NCBI GenBank assembly: GCA_945910005.1
Contig: OX246743.1
Location: 8,246,673-8,310,672, forward strand
From: Isoperla grammatica
Lineage: Eukaryota > Arthropoda > Insecta > Plecoptera > Perlodidae
Direction of reading: 5' to 3'
Length of the DNA stretch: 64,000 nt
A program made the translations under genes and the position numbers. The notes under the pieces were generated by a model. The model had not been told where the DNA came from. It made no database searches and saw only the letters and a program-made list of their open reading frames with translations. This document shows positions 1 through 12,182 of this stretch, one piece after another (positions within the stretch are counted from its first letter, which is position 1; each line of letters opens with the position of its first letter).

Positions 1-2
1 GG

Positions 3-135
3 GATAAATCTCCAGTGCGCTTAAAAAACTGGGTGACGAAAATTAAACGGGATAACTTTATACCAACTAGGTATACCCGTATATGTTCCGAACATTTCGT
101 TGAAGAAGACTACGAAATTTATGTAACTCGCAAAG
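3..135 (+). CDS. THAP zinc-finger exon (3' part, partial)
   Basis: The + strand frame starting at base 3 encodes the second half of a THAP-type C2CH DNA-binding domain: a W-V-T-K-I-K-R segment followed by RICSEHF (the C-x2-H zinc ligands of the THAP signature) and a D-Y. The first Cys pair and the AVPTY-like region lie off the left edge. The exon ends at 135 before a good 5' splice site (G|GTAAGC); if read through, the frame stops four codons later. THAP domains occur in cell-cycle and chromatin factors and in P-element-like transposases; nothing here tells which. No downstream exon was found in the next kilobases, so this may be a remnant. Confidence 0.7.
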
Positions 136-319
136 GTAAGCATTGAGTGAAACGTGTTAGAAAATGGATATGTATATTTTATTGAGTCCTGAAACTTTTC
201 ACAGCGTATTTTGATATATATGTATTGAAACTGTATACACATTAAAATAGTGGATCATGTTTTAAATAATTAGTACCGCGTATACAACTTATACATATTA
301 TACAACTCACATAGTATAT

Positions 320-863
320 TCAGTCAAAATAGTCCTCTGTCTTGCCATCGGCAACTTTAAATCCTACATAAATCCCGTCGGCAGCAGGATATTCTTCCCT
401 TATACATTTCACTACACACGATGGAATTACGATTCGATGATTTTTACCAAGCGCAGTCCATGAGTTGATCCACGCCACAAACTGCTTGTAGGCAACGTGA
501 CGCCACATTTTGCTTGACGTCTCCCGCCACTGTTGTCGATCGTTTTCGCACGTGGAGTGTAGCAACAGCTGTTGTCTTGCCGTGTTCAGGGAATGGATAT
601 TAATTATGTGTTGGAATGCGTCGTGAATAGTAATACAATCAAAATGATGGCGCACACTTGTAATTTTGTCAGACTCGTGACAACATAATGACTAAGTCCG
701 TGTCCATGGAAATACACTCGTTACAAGTACACCAGTCGATATTTCCTTTCCGACCGCTGAATGTTTTAAGCCAGACTTCTTTCTCCCCCTGTTTCCTTTG
801 ATTTTCCAATTGTTCTCCTTCTGTGTAATTTGGCTCAAAACTGTAGGGAGACAGGCCAAGCAT
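320..863 (-). pseudogene. P2X7 C-terminal-like domain protein, intronless, one frameshift
   Basis: Start ATG at 863 gives LGLSPYSFEPNYTE, then GNIDWCTCNECISM. After a frame change near 688-692 the reading continues as LCCHESDKITSV, then HDAFQ, WRHVAYKQFVAW, the PSCVVKCIREEYP segment and a GIYVGF end, with a stop at 320. This order (PY.FEP, W-C-x-C-x2-C, CC..E, WRHVAYRQF, PSC...IR..FP, G.Y.GF) matches the cysteine-rich domain known from the C-terminus of P2X7 receptors and from many solitary small proteins in marine invertebrates. The two frames need a one-base excess or two-base loss in TTAGTCATTATG. This could be true decay or a sequencing error. Both halves are otherwise well preserved, so decay would be recent. 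Total length is about 180 residues. Function of solitary copies is unknown. Confidence 0.75.
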
Positions 864-939
864 CTTGCGCTAAGGGCAGGCTTCAACTAAACAGCGCGCG
901 GGCCGCCGTTGATGCGCGAGGCAGGCACGCGGTAGCCAG

Positions 940-976
940 CCAGCTTATAGTCAGTGACGTCACGCGGGTGACGTCA
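940..976. promoter_or_regulatory. Two CRE/ATF-type palindromes in a GC-rich patch
   Basis: GTGACGTCAC at 954-963 and TGACGTCA at 969-976 are perfect CREB/ATF-type octamers five bases apart. They sit in a short CpG-rich patch (about 890-980) immediately upstream of the start of the P2X7-like gene at 863. A promoter for that gene is a reasonable inference; no TATA box is obvious. Confidence 0.45.
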
Positions 977-3900
977 TCCCGCAAATAATATTTTACAAAA
1001 TTGCTAATTACTCGGCTAAATATGGACCGATTTCTTTAACTTTTTTTTCTAAATTCCTCAAACAATTTGAGTTTGTACATATGTTACCAACAATGCCATG
1101 TGACAATATGCCTTTAATAGGATCTCCCCTCCCGTATATAACAGTATGGATTTTGTAGTGCATTTTTGTTTGTACTATGAGAAGTGCGAACATCAAAACT
1201 AAAGGTAATCAATGTGAGAAAACTTTTTGTACCCCCCCCCCGCTCGCCGCGGCCAAATAGCGATCCCGTTATTGTATTTTCCAAAGTTTGCAAAATACAT
1301 TCATGTCGGGATAACATTATACCATTTGTTATACCATTAAGGGTATTTTAAACACAATGGTCATACCCATCCATTCTTTCCTTTAGGGTTTGGACTTTCT
1401 TCTTTTCTACTGTGTTTTTATTTTACTTTTTGTTTCACATTTCTTCTTTCACAGTTTTTCTCATGCAGACCCCCCCCCCCCCCCCGTTGGCTAGTGGAGC
1501 GGCCGCTACCCTGCTCCCGTGGGGTGTGCGCCACTGGGAGAAGGCATTCACTCTAGAATACATGAATATTTATAGCCTCTATCGTGCGGTACTGTTGACA
1601 TGGCAAACCTGATCTCACACGCCGGGAGTCTTCCCCATTTCTCTTGAGGAATTTTAACCATAATTAGATAAGAGTGATGAGAAAATTATATTAACATAGC
1701 TTGAGTAAAGTCTGTAAAGATGGGATGTGATTCAGAGTCGGGTAATGGGGTTCTCTTTCATATGAATTATAGGGGTTGGTGGTTAGATAGCTATCACATT
1801 ATATGCATGCTTTAGACTTTATATTGCTCATTTGGCTTAGAGAATGTTGATACTTGATAGCTAAGAGGGTCGTCGCAGGCATTAATGAAACATTAAAGGG
1901 GAAATATTACTAATAACGCTCACAAACGGTAATATTGTTACGTTGATGGGCGCGTGGGGATATGATTGCCACCACATTGTTTGCTTTGTTCCGTCGTACA
2001 AGAAAACAAAGGGCGAAACCAATCAAAGACACGTGACACTAATCAAATGAGACACTTTTCGGGCCAGTATTAATCGCAATTCCTACGTCCTACTACTAAT
2101 TCGTTTTTCACATGCAAGGTTAAATTTCTCGACAGTTTGTCATTTATCTGCATTGCAAGTTACGGTAATTTGTGTTGAGTGTTGCATGCGATTACTATTT
2201 CGACATCAGTTTTCGTAAAAAAAAAACAAAAAAAAACGCAAATTGGAAAAGTTTTTGCTCAAGGGCATATAGTAAAAAGAGCTCGGTAAAGATAAAACGT
2301 AGCGACAAATCTATTGCACGTAATAATAAGGTACACCAATAACCACATTAACCAGACTAGATGTACCTATAGCTCGAAGAGATTACAATACAAACATAAA
2401 TTGTATGTGGATTGGTAGAATAAATCTGTTCATTGGTTTGAAGCAGATATTCATTATTTCCTCTTGTCTGACAGTCTTTAAATTTCTAAATATCCACGAC
2501 CTACAACGCACATCTCTAGAATAAATTTCCCTTCCACTTGGTATTTAATTAGCCTATATTTTTTAGTATTTCTCGGTCTCAAAACGTATCAAACTAAAAG
2601 TTCCTTCCGTCCCGTTTCAAATAGAAACTTTTCCATTTAATCTTCTTTCTTCTACGCGTAGGTAAATCAATAAGCGCGGGATAAAACTTACACAACGATG
2701 AATGACATCAATTAGCCAATACACCGCTAAACAATCGACTGTTTCCTAACTTAGTCTGGTATTAAATGGCAGAGTTTCATCGATATAATTTTGTTTTTTA
2801 ATCTATAGATCGGGAATGTGTCACGTTTCCTAACAATGCACCGCATTAAAACAAGACTGCGTCGTCGCATGGTAGAGTTCTCATCTCTCGTTCACCACTG
2901 TGAGTAATGTTTGGTTTGGAGGAAGGGTTGCCTTAATTAAAACTTGTTGAACTGAACGAAGCTACCGTTGCCATAGATACTTCCTTTAAGGTGTTTGTTT
3001 GTCTTTTGTACGCGATCCACAGGTTTAGAACAATTGGAGAAGCCTCCGCGAGTCTCTTCTGATCTTGACCTCCCCACCCCCCTCTCCCCCACCACGAAAC
3101 ACTACGTAGATGTAACCCCCATATTATGTACCCAGTCACCATATTTGTGCATAAAACGATAATTGCTCAAACCCATTAGCTGTTATGGCACAAACCATTT
3201 AGGAGCAGGGCAAGTGCATGCATGACCAAATGTTTACACAGACACTGGAATCATTACCTACTTTGCTGTCCTATAGCGATAACTGATTAGCGATTACTTT
3301 TGAAAAGCAGGAGGGGTGAGGAGGGGGGGGGGGGATTTGATATTACAACGCATATATTTCTGTTAGGCGGAAGGATATCTCACTGTAAATCCAGGCCAAT
3401 CAACGTGTTTTAGTTGTTTTGAGAACGCTACACAATATTGAAAAAGTGACAATTAAGGGGAATGTAGTTTCGTATGAACTAAAAACTGGGTAAACAAATT
3501 TCGAATATTGCTAATCATTAGGCCTACGGTTGTTATTAGGGTAGCCAATAGGTTAAAGGGGGGGGGGGGGGCGGCGTGGAATTAAGTGGCTGCGAAAATG
3601 TAACAGTAATTGCAAATATTTGAAACTTTGTTAACCAAGTTTTTATTTCTTACAAAACTACATTTCTGACATTTGTTACTTTTTTAATATTGTGTAACAA
3701 CGTTCACAATTAAGATTAATGACATGATAAAATGCTGTAGCTCTTGCTGCTCGTTTTTTACTTCTGTAAGCAAACCTATAAAATTGACATCCTCAAAAAG
3801 TAGTCAAGATGCAGTTTTTTTAGATTGGTAAATAACAGATGAACAAACAGTAACAAACTACTGGAGACATCCGCATAGGCCTTAGTAAATGAGTAGTATA

Positions 3901-4609
3901 GGCTACATCATCAGATTGGATTTGCATCATGAAAAGACTAAATAATCATTTATTACGTATCTCACAACAATGTACCACATACTGTATATTAATACTTTTT
4001 ACCACTTTTGACCAGGTAAGAGGAAAGGAATATATCTACAACATAATATATAGCTACTAATAATTAATTCTTATCATAATCTGAATAATCCTAATGAAGC
4101 TTATTGTGTTGACAGAATTGAATATGGCTTTTGTTGTGACACAACTATTAATTTCATTGAAATGTGAAACCATAGCCTACTATGGTAGTATTCAAAGTAG
4201 ACAATAGGGGCACATAATATTATATAACTACAGGAAGTATAGAAGTATAGCTTATAGCAGACTATGTAAATGACTCTAGATCGCAAAGCTGGAACAACGA
4301 TCAACGATGTCCTACGCTTCATGCATCGCAAAATTACGCTTACTGTAGCATTACAGCATTAGGTAGAAACTAAGAACGAAAATGACAATTAAGTTGTGTA
4401 TGTTGGGTGTACGTATCACCTTGAGACTACATTCAACTATCGTACACATGTTCATGCACCTCAGTTACACCCGTAATCAACCGTAGTCTACTTATTTTGT
4501 CTACACAAGATGCCTAGAACTAAACATTAAACCAAATTACTCTGTCAAATGTATAGTTAGGCATTTTGGTATCATTAGAACTTAGAAGGGTTTAAAACGC
4601 TTGGCTTAC
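977..4609. other. Intergenic stretch without recognisable genes
   Basis: No conserved coding segment was recognised on either strand; open frames are short and unlike known families. The stretch holds several long homopolymer tracts (poly-C near 1230 and 1471-1485, poly-G near 3326 and 3558) and AT-rich unique sequence. Part of it should be intron of the syntrophin gene, whose next exons lie to the left on the - strand. Confidence 0.5.
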
Positions 4610-5099
4610 CCTCAAGCTCCACCACTTTTCCAGCGCGTTTCAACGCTTTGACAGCTTCATCGTGCGTTGCATCCCGGAGATCTTCTCCATTAACCGACAG
4701 TATGGCATCACCAACGTAAAGTTGTTCCGTTTGGTCCGCTGCCATACCTTTGAAAATCTTTGATATAAGAATTGGCATTTTATTTTCTTTACCCCCCTTA
4801 ATCGATATACCTAAACCATTGTTGTCCGATTTCACTACTCGCACTAGTCTCTTCTGATTGGCTACTGACTCTGGTACATCCACAGCATCCATCAAGCCAG
4901 TACCTGTATCTACATTGTTGTTGTTGTTGTTATTGTTGTTTAATGTGCCATTTAATGTGGTAGTGTTCTCATAGCTTTCATCCAAACTAATACTTAAGTA
5001 ATCGTCTTCTAATGAGACAAATACTCTGTACCACTGTCCACGTACGTGTGTCTCTAGCACACCGGAGCGGCCGTAGCCAACCCCTGCCATCTCAACCAT
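4610..5099 (-). CDS. SNTB1: Syntrophin, beta-1 type, first coding exon (partial gene)
   Basis: Encodes the N-terminus of a syntrophin, the adaptor that binds dystrophin/utrophin and recruits channels and signalling proteins through its PDZ domain at the membrane. Residues 11-40 look like the first half of the split PH1 domain (GVLE...[18 protein letters not shown]). Residues 54-62 are nine asparagines from an AAC/AAT run. Residues 84-163 are nearly all of a PDZ domain: RLVRVVK, the ligand loop [38 protein letters not shown] and the [14 protein letters not shown] helix. As I recall the paralogues, the wording is closest to vertebrate beta-1 syntrophin, but an invertebrate pro-orthologue of alpha/beta forms is equally possible. 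The exon ends at 4610 before GTAAGC, just after VVELE, one base into a codon. Remaining exons (PH1 second half, PH2, SU) must lie off the left edge. Confidence 0.9.
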
Positions 5100-5509
5100 T
5101 GTTGAATGTATTGTTGTCTATCTACTGTGTTGATAAAGTAACTATCATACTTGCTGTCAACAATAGAGTTCACCTGTTGACTACTTCCCTTGGCGCAGCC
5201 ACGTACGTGCGATGTTCCAACTGTAGGTCTATTATATATAAAAAATTAACGGTTTATTTCCGAACAATCACAGTTACGGTTCGTTTAGGCTAAGTTAGCC
5301 TAGGTTCTTCATGTTGACATTCACAAATAACCACTTTCCCCTGGAAATTATCCACACGGCACACGAAAAGGGCCGACTGCACACACTGATAAATACACCA
5401 TTCAGACTTATCGGCACGGTGTTGTAAAAATATAATTGAACACTCGTATTTTATTAAACAATGTATTATAAATTAAGAATAAACACTTGTACGAACACTT
5501 TTAGACCGC

Positions 5510-5650
5510 TTCCATACCCAACAAGCTCGCTTCAGCGAAGTGATGTCAGCTCGACTGCTCTGTGTGTACTGAGCTCAACGCAGTTTCACCTACAGCTCGA
5601 TACAGGAGGCGGGGCTCCATTTAGGGAATGTTCGTAGAGCGGTTTATTTA
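5510..5650 (-). promoter_or_regulatory. Probable syntrophin promoter/5' flank
   Basis: About 500 bases upstream of the syntrophin ATG the sequence becomes less AT-rich and holds a GC box (GAGGCGGGGC around 5606-5615). No TATA box is seen. The assignment rests on position and composition only. Confidence 0.25.
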
Positions 5651-5734
5651 AAAACCGTGGTTAATTTATTTATTTTATTGAAATTAAAGGCCACTGTTGG
5701 GCTGATGATTGATAAATGATATTTAGGAAGAGAG

Positions 5735-5885
5735 GAGGGGAAGCCTTGTACCGGTACGTACCAAGGAGATCATCGGCTTTTCGTTTCGGAGGAGAGCGGT
5801 CACCCATCCTCCTCCTGACCACGCCCGAGGTTGCTTAATGTCGATGTTCGAATGAGAACCGGCTAAGCGACCGCGGCTAGTAGTA
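5735..5885 (-). mobile_element. 5S-rRNA-derived SINE-like copy
   Basis: Read on the - strand from 5885, the sequence follows the internal promoter order of a 5S rRNA gene: a CGAACATCGACATTAAGCAA block (the A-box/intermediate region, cf. GGAAGCTAAGCA), then CTCGGGCGTGGTCAG, then GGATGGGTGACCGC (box C, cf. GGATGGGAGACCGCC). It is too diverged to be a working 5S gene. Head-of-SINE3 type elements carry such 5S-derived promoters, which is the preferred reading. A TAG/TAA microsatellite borders it on the right. Confidence 0.5.
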
Positions 5886-6719
5886 GTAGTAATAATAGAC
5901 AGTAGTAGAAGTAGTTACATACATACATATACAATGTTATACAGTGGAACATCGAATTCACAGTTACATCAATACAAATTAAAATATATCATATAGATTG
6001 AAATATAAAGACAAACTTTAACATAATATATAAAACGAAAAGATTTCAATTTTCATTAATTACATTCAGATAGTATAGGTATTAATAACGTTGGCTTCGC
6101 GGTTAATCTTTTTACTTGATATGGCAGGTTTTAAACAAACGCATTCCTCTTAAATAATTTGTATCATTAATTTATAAGCACTTGTTCAATCGATTTGTGG
6201 ATTTTATTAAATTTTCGTTAATAAATTAGATGTGGAAAAATTTGTTCTGAGTGTCAAATTTTTCTTTCAATTACTCTGCTTGGATATTAAAAGTTTAATC
6301 CAACTTGTTGAATCTCAAATTCAAACACCTGTAATACATCACGGTTCAGTTTTACATTCAACTAGTTGCATAAAATGCTGAATTCAAGATGGTAAACTGC
6401 TGTCTGTAGGCTAATACAGGGTTAAAATTGGTATTGTATTGTACTGTAGTGTATTGTATTGTTATTGTACAGCTCACAGCTATTATATTACATCTGAGAT
6501 ATCGTAACAAGTACAGCCATCGTAAGCATATTTTATTTTTGTTATCTTATTTTATTTAGGACACATAATACTATGTATACATTTACAGGTTTAATTATGA
6601 TGCATAATATTATTTAGAACAGTTTTCACCGTGTAAACCATAAATCATTATGTGAGGTCTAAGCTATTGTTAGATTTAAACGAAATGTGTGGATGTTTAG
6701 GCCTATTTGCCTCTATTCC

Positions 6720-6896
6720 TAATGCCGGCAACACACGACTCAATACTTTCGTCAAACTTATTGAATTCAAGAACAAAAGTGAATCAAAAACAGTTTGGTA
6801 AAAACTGCAACAATATAGCTTCCATTAATGGAATGTTTTTTGTCCTTGAATTCAATAAGTTTGACGATATATTGAACCGTGTAATGTGGGCATAAT
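6720..6896. mobile_element. MITE, family A (copy 1)
   Basis: A ~177-bp element with long imperfect terminal inverted repeats. The left arm reads TAATGCC...CTCAATACTTTCGTCAAAC and then TTGAATTCAAG; the right arm is its reverse complement, ending GTGTAATGTGGGCATAA. No coding potential. A second copy lies at 57011-57187 with nearly the same centre (CAGTTTGGTAAAAACTGCAA), and a longer relative is at 35187-35465. Confidence 0.8.
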
Positions 6897-8965
6897 GTTT
6901 GTCAAATGTTTGTCAAATGTTTGAAAAGAATATACATACTTACACAGGCTCTGGCTAGGTATAAAGTAAACGACTCTACATTACAATATGTGTGAAGGCT
7001 AGTGTTAATAATAACTAAATAATAATAATCATACACTTTCTTAGGTTTCTTGGAGTTTTTTCTTGAAGCTATCTACATTGTACAAACTACAAACCCTTTT
7101 CTATTGAGTAACTGGAACTTTTCAATATTCTTTTAAACATAATCAAGCCTGTAAATTTTTTTATTTCATTGGGCAGGTAGTTGAACAGCATTTTTCATGG
7201 ATAGGGGTTTGGTCATGGACAGGGGTTTGGTCATGGACAGGGGTTTCGTCAATAATCTTCCAGTTAGTAGTTGTCGTATTGTGTTCTAAGTCCTGACGCA
7301 AATGAGACACTTCGAAATGTATTTTGTCGAGGGTTAGAGCTTGGAACACTTGACTAGGCCTGGGAAGAGCTTACACTTACCTTTTACCTTTGTACTGTCA
7401 ACGTAGTTCATTCATGGGCTACAGGCTACAGCACAGTGTACATAGACTAGTACTCTACATAAGATGCTGCTTATATTTTGGATTTTATGATTAGAATTAC
7501 AGTTACAGTTTGTAACTGTAATCCTTGTCTAACTTCTAATCTGAATTAAAAAAAGGAATAAGAATATCCGTATAGATGTCTTATCCATATAGGCATCTTA
7601 AGGGGGGACAACACTGAAAATCCTAACTTCTGCTCTATGGCAACAATTAAACTGAAACTTGTTGAACACACCAAACACTTACCTAAAGTTATTAATTTTT
7701 TTTTTTTTTATATTTACATTTCTATTGTTATTGACATTGTTGTTGTTATTACAACAATGTACACCGGGAAAACGATTACATGAGAACCAATTGAGATAAT
7801 CAACTTTTGTAAAGTGTTATTTGAAGTTATGCAGACAAGCAATGAAATGATGCATCACCACTTTGAACCTGTGTTTTTTATGGAGGCTATACATTTTTTA
7901 CTTTTAACATTTTTATAAAAATATAAAAATAAAAATGTTTTAATGAAAAAAAATACTTTTTACATAGATACAAACTTGGCCACGCATCATTTTATCTTAA
8001 TGGCATTTGAGAACATACACACAAAATATTATAAGATTTAGGTGGCCAGTTTAGAAGATATGAATTTCTCCATACTGTATTGTGTAGGAAAAATACTTCC
8101 TGCAAAATCGCAACAAAACCGGTCTTTGCTCGCATTTTAGGGAAAACACGCAGCGCATACATCCACAAGAATATAGATATGAGTATTTTCTATGAAATAT
8201 ATAATTTACTTTGTGTTTTGAATCGATTATTAATAGTTTAAACAATTAAATAAAAAAAAATTGTAGATTGAAATTTTTTGTTTTCAATAATGAGATTTTC
8301 AGTGTTATCCCGCCTTCATATATACATTTAATTGCCTTTATACCCACTCAGTTACAAGAAGTCAAGAACTTATTTTTAGTGGGGCGTTATACCATTTGCT
8401 ATGATGGCTCAAGCAAAGTTCTTTATTCTTCATATGAGTATCGTAAAAAGTTTGTAAGATTGTACAGGGTACATAATATTATTTTCTTGTTAGTATTTTA
8501 AATTCAATTCAAGTTCTTAATTATGGGTTAAGCTAAGGGCTTCAAGCATTTTATGTTTATTCAGTGTCATGTATTTAATATAATTTTAAAATAATGGTCA
8601 CACATTATTTTTCAAGTACAAGTAAAGAGCCCCGCCTTGTGAACCAACCAATGTATAAACTGCAAATATCTATAACAGCTTCTTTGGAGGCACTGGCGCA
8701 CTCTATTAACAAAGTAAAACACTAAACCGATATTTGGTATGTTGGTAGTTGTCAAACTCTGGAATCCTTATATTTCCGTGGTTGGTATTGAAATCGGCCA
8801 GCTGATCGCGCTTGGCATGTGTGTTTTTCGAAAATGCTTTGTTTTCAAAGGCATCCACATGGTAGGTAGGCCTAGGCTAGGCCTACCATAACTTTATTCA
8901 TATTATATTTAGGTCCGCCTGCTTCATGTACATTACCACGTATTGGCTACTTCTTGGTCCGAAGT
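6897..8965. other. Intergenic stretch between syntrophin and FAAP24
   Basis: AT-rich sequence without recognisable coding segments. A 16-17-bp direct repeat of GGGGTTTGGTCATGGACA type occurs at about 7204-7250 (three copies). The ~100 bases before the FAAP24 start contain no TATA box. Confidence 0.4.
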
Positions 8966-9068
8966 ATGGAGTCTCTGAAAACACCAAAACGAGGGCCGAA
9001 TGTTCCACTAGGAACTGTAGCTGTGAATGACAAGTGGCACGGAACACCACTGGGGATAGAAATCCAAA
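8966..9068 (+). CDS. FAAP24: FAAP24 exon 1
   Basis: Start codon at 8966; residues 1-34 plus one base, ending before GTAAGT. The first Met precedes the conserved VPLG...NDKWHG segment by 13 residues, as in vertebrate proteins, so this start is preferred. Confidence 0.9.
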
Positions 9069-10815
9069 GTAAGTCAAAGGGTAGGTGGTAGGCTACGCAC
9101 AGTCATACGAGGAATCGGTGAATAAGAGATTGTAGGCTAGGCTATTCAGTTGAGTTTAAGATGTGGTGGGGTGAAGGGGGCTTGAGAGCCACAAGCTCCC
9201 TTGGGCATTGGGCTTAATCCAATGTTGTTGTTGTTGTTTCCTCCTCCTCACAGTTGGCTGGTCGCCGGTGGTGAGGGTCTCTCTACTTCCTTCCTTCCTC
9301 CTGTCCCCTCCTTAGCATATTCCCTCGTTCCTCCATCATCCTCTTGCTGTTTCTTCCCATTCTTCTCAGTTTCCCTTTATCTCATCCCTTCCGTTTCTCC
9401 TCTTGCACTCATCCCTCTTCCTTCTCCATGGCCATCGCCTTTTTCTTCGCCTTCGCCTTCGCCTTTTTGTCTTGGGGTAGGTCTAGGCCTATACCTTGGG
9501 TTATCCTTGGGGTGTGGTGGTTATGGCAAGCCTAAAGTTGGGTTTATGCACGTCGGTTTCGGCAGTCGGTTTCGGTAGTCGGCAAGTAATAATCTTATGA
9601 GTTTCTTGTCCATCGTTTATGTAGTAATGTAAGCGTCTGCAAGTCGTGACCTGAAGTCGGCAAGAGATGGGCAATATTCGTTCCTTACATGACTCGGTAA
9701 GGATCTAGCCAATCACAATTCAGGAGAAGACTTTGAGCCAATGACAACTGTTTTCATGTGAGGCGCGTGTTTATTGTTTGACATTTTTAGGTTAGAGTTT
9801 CCCATTGGTCGGTAAGAATCTCTTCGGTATGCACATAAACACCAGTGAACACACTTGCACATACTGAAAAGGCTTGCCGACTACCGACTGCCTTACTCAC
9901 ACATAAACCCACCTTTAATAACATGAAACATTTGTGTCTTCTCAGAAAACATATATACAGTATTTTGCTGACTGTGTAATGCCTGTTTTAAAAAAAAAAA
10001 TAGATAGGCTAGTTCATCCTTACATACTGTGTTTCTATTTCAGAACAAAAAATTGGATTTTTCGTGGATGGAAAGGAATTTGGAGTTGTTGACTTCTTCA
10101 TCTCACAGTCAACACCGATAATCTACATATCACAATCTGATATGGCATTAGGCAACCAATATTACAAAACAAAACTTGAAAAGATCATCAAACTCTACCC
10201 TATTAGTTCAATAATCGTTATTGCGGAGCGTAATACTGTTACCATTGAAGCATACAATACGATGGTTGAATTTGCAACCTTCGAGCTTGAACTGGATGTC
10301 ATTCCAATAGGCAATCAGCTGGAACTACCTCAGTTGTTGAGCCAAATGGTAAGAGTAAGTGACGAAGCTAAGAGTATTTACCACAAATCAACAAAAACTG
10401 AATAAATCTAAGCTGTATTCTGTCTTTGACACTACGTTCGACCAGCTTAGCTGGCTGGACAAGTAAGATTTCTCAATCCCTGGCTAAGTTTATAAATTTG
10501 TTTATGCATGTGTATTAATTACTGATAACGATACATGAGCTAATACACTATTTTCAGGCATTTACGGAAGTAAGCTCGCCATCTAATCCATACAAACAAA
10601 AAAGCAAACCTGACCTGGCAGATATTCAAAAAAAATTGATCCAACAAATACCTGGAGTGGGAAGTAAAAAGATACAGCTTCTCGTTGGCAAGTTTGGCCA
10701 CATAGAGGGGATTGCGAATGCCTCTAGAGAAGATTTGTCTTCCCTAGTAGGTGAAGCCACAGCAAAAAACGTTTGGTCATTCTTCCATGAAAATATACGT
10801 TTGAGTACAACGTAG
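8966..10815 (+). CDS. FAAP24: FAAP24, Fanconi anaemia core complex-associated protein (complete, 3 exons)
   Basis: Exons 8966-9068, 10044-10348 and 10558-10815 join in phase to 221 residues (human about 215). The protein partners FANCM, binds branched or single-stranded DNA, and helps load the Fanconi core complex at stalled forks. Residues 14-29 (VPLGTVAVNDKWHGTP) match the conserved start. Residues ~35-136 form the degenerate XPF/MUS81-type nuclease fold, with IYISQSDMALGN, the IIVIAER strand and ELELDVIPI. Residues ~160-221 form a tandem helix-hairpin-helix, with IPGVGSKK at 167-174 and LVGEATAKNV near 199-208. The canonical ERKxxxD nuclease motif is not intact (only ERN remains), in line with a non-catalytic family member. 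Introns have clean GT-AG ends. The gene converges on PNP. Confidence 0.93.
9536..9912. mobile_element. MITE with GGGTTTATG termini in FAAP24 intron 1
   Basis: The left end GGGTTTATGCACGTCGG is followed by GTCGGTAGTCGGCAAG words. The right end mirrors it with CTTGCCGACTACCGACTGCC and CATAAACCC. No coding potential; target duplication not resolved. The preceding 9240-9480 is a C/T-rich tract with a CTTCGC short repeat. Confidence 0.6.
10044..10348 (+). CDS. FAAP24: FAAP24 exon 2
   Basis: Encodes the XPF-like pseudonuclease core (residues 35-136). The acceptor is TTTCTATTTCAG. The donor is ATG|GTAAGA; a second GTAAGT lies six bases further on and could be an alternative donor. Confidence 0.9.
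10558..10815 (+). CDS. FAAP24: FAAP24 exon 3
   Basis: Acceptor TATTTTCAG; residues 137-221 with the tandem helix-hairpin-helix; stop TAG at 10813-10815. Confidence 0.9.
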   Translation, partial: AFTEVSSPSNPYKQKSKPDLADIQKKLIQQIPGVGSKKIQLLVGKFGHIEGIANASREDLSSLVGEATAKNVWSFFHENIRLSTT

Positions 10816-10929
10816 CCAGAAGAGAACATATAACTTCAGGTGAAACTTTATCCAGTTAAAAATAAGCACTTCATGTGAAATGTCTACACCAGTTTCAAGT
10901 AAAGGTTTGAAACTACGTAGATAAGTTTA

Positions 10930-10989
10930 AATAAATATATTTCTGTACACATTTATATTTGTTGGACAGGTATTTTTAGTTTAAATAAA
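10930..10989 (+). terminator. FAAP24 poly(A) signals
   Basis: AATAAA at 10930-10935 and again at 10984-10989, 115-175 bases after the stop codon, in T-rich surroundings. Confidence 0.55.
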
Positions 10990-12182
10990 ATGTGATATTT
11001 AATTTTGTACATTTTTATTTTAAATAAACAAACATAACAAAACATTTTATTTTGCATATTTGTTGACACTGGAAAGCGTGTTCGATATTATTGTATTTGC
11101 CATAAAAGTTTGTGGGAGTAAAACTTATCTCATCTAGGCTAGGTAACCTACCTAACATATTGGTAATGCACATTTTTCTTTATGCATGGTGAGGCCTCTA
11201 AACATCATGATAATGCTGAATTATTAATGAAGTAGACCTACTATGTAACCTACAAGAAAATAACAATAACAGTACAAAATTAGAATTATATTACAAAATT
11301 ACAAATGGTACAAGGTAGCCTTTGCATAGGCATAATCATAAATAACAACTATGGTACATGTACAAATAAAACTTTGTTTAAACATATAAGTCTAAATAAA
11401 CTCACATGTTAACATCTAGGAAATTGTGAATTCAGAATTATTTAATATTCCTTCATAGCTTTGACAACTTGTTTAAATTACCTTTCACCTTTACCATTCA
11501 TTTACATTGTTTCATTTTCACAATCTCAAAGAAAATAATATTTGATATATATTCAATCACATGTCTTCAATATTGTATTAAAAGTAGTGGACATTAGACA
11601 GATATTTAAAATCAATAATATTTCCTCACAAAAATAAACTCAGTAGAACTGACTCTGAGCGAAATTCTGTCGGACAATACACCCATATCACATGAAATGT
11701 TACACTTGGTAACTACAATAGTCCACAGTAAATCAAACAAAACATCAGTCAACATTGCACCTACTTCGGCACCAAAAATACAGAACATTATAAGTGCTGA
11801 CCAGAAAACAAATTTTTAACGCTAACTAAAATATTCAAGTAAAAATGCTTTAAGTGGCACCTTCATGACAAGGTGAATACGATTTTCAATGTGTTTCGTC
11901 TCTGTTATTTCAATCATGCTATTCGAGATGACATGGGGTTATAGATGAAGGCGAAGGACAATTACAAAAAACTTAAAACACCATACATTACGTGGTATTC
12001 AAACCCACATACCTTGGTGGCATACGCTTAGAACCTGCGCTCCATCCGCATAAGCCACCGCGGATGGTTTCTCTTGTCATTGCTTATTGGGTTTGGCACT
12101 TATATACATATTACAAACATGTGTTTTCTGTTCAAGGAGACATAACACAGCCTCATCTTTGGTGTAGTAAATTTAGCAAAGC
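10990..12182. other. Convergent intergenic region FAAP24 / PNP
   Basis: AT-rich, no recognisable coding segments. It contains the 3' flank of both converging genes. Confidence 0.4.

Noticed and set aside
9201..9578. 125-codon open frame on the + strand
   Set aside because: Low-complexity C/T-rich sequence inside FAAP24 intron 1.
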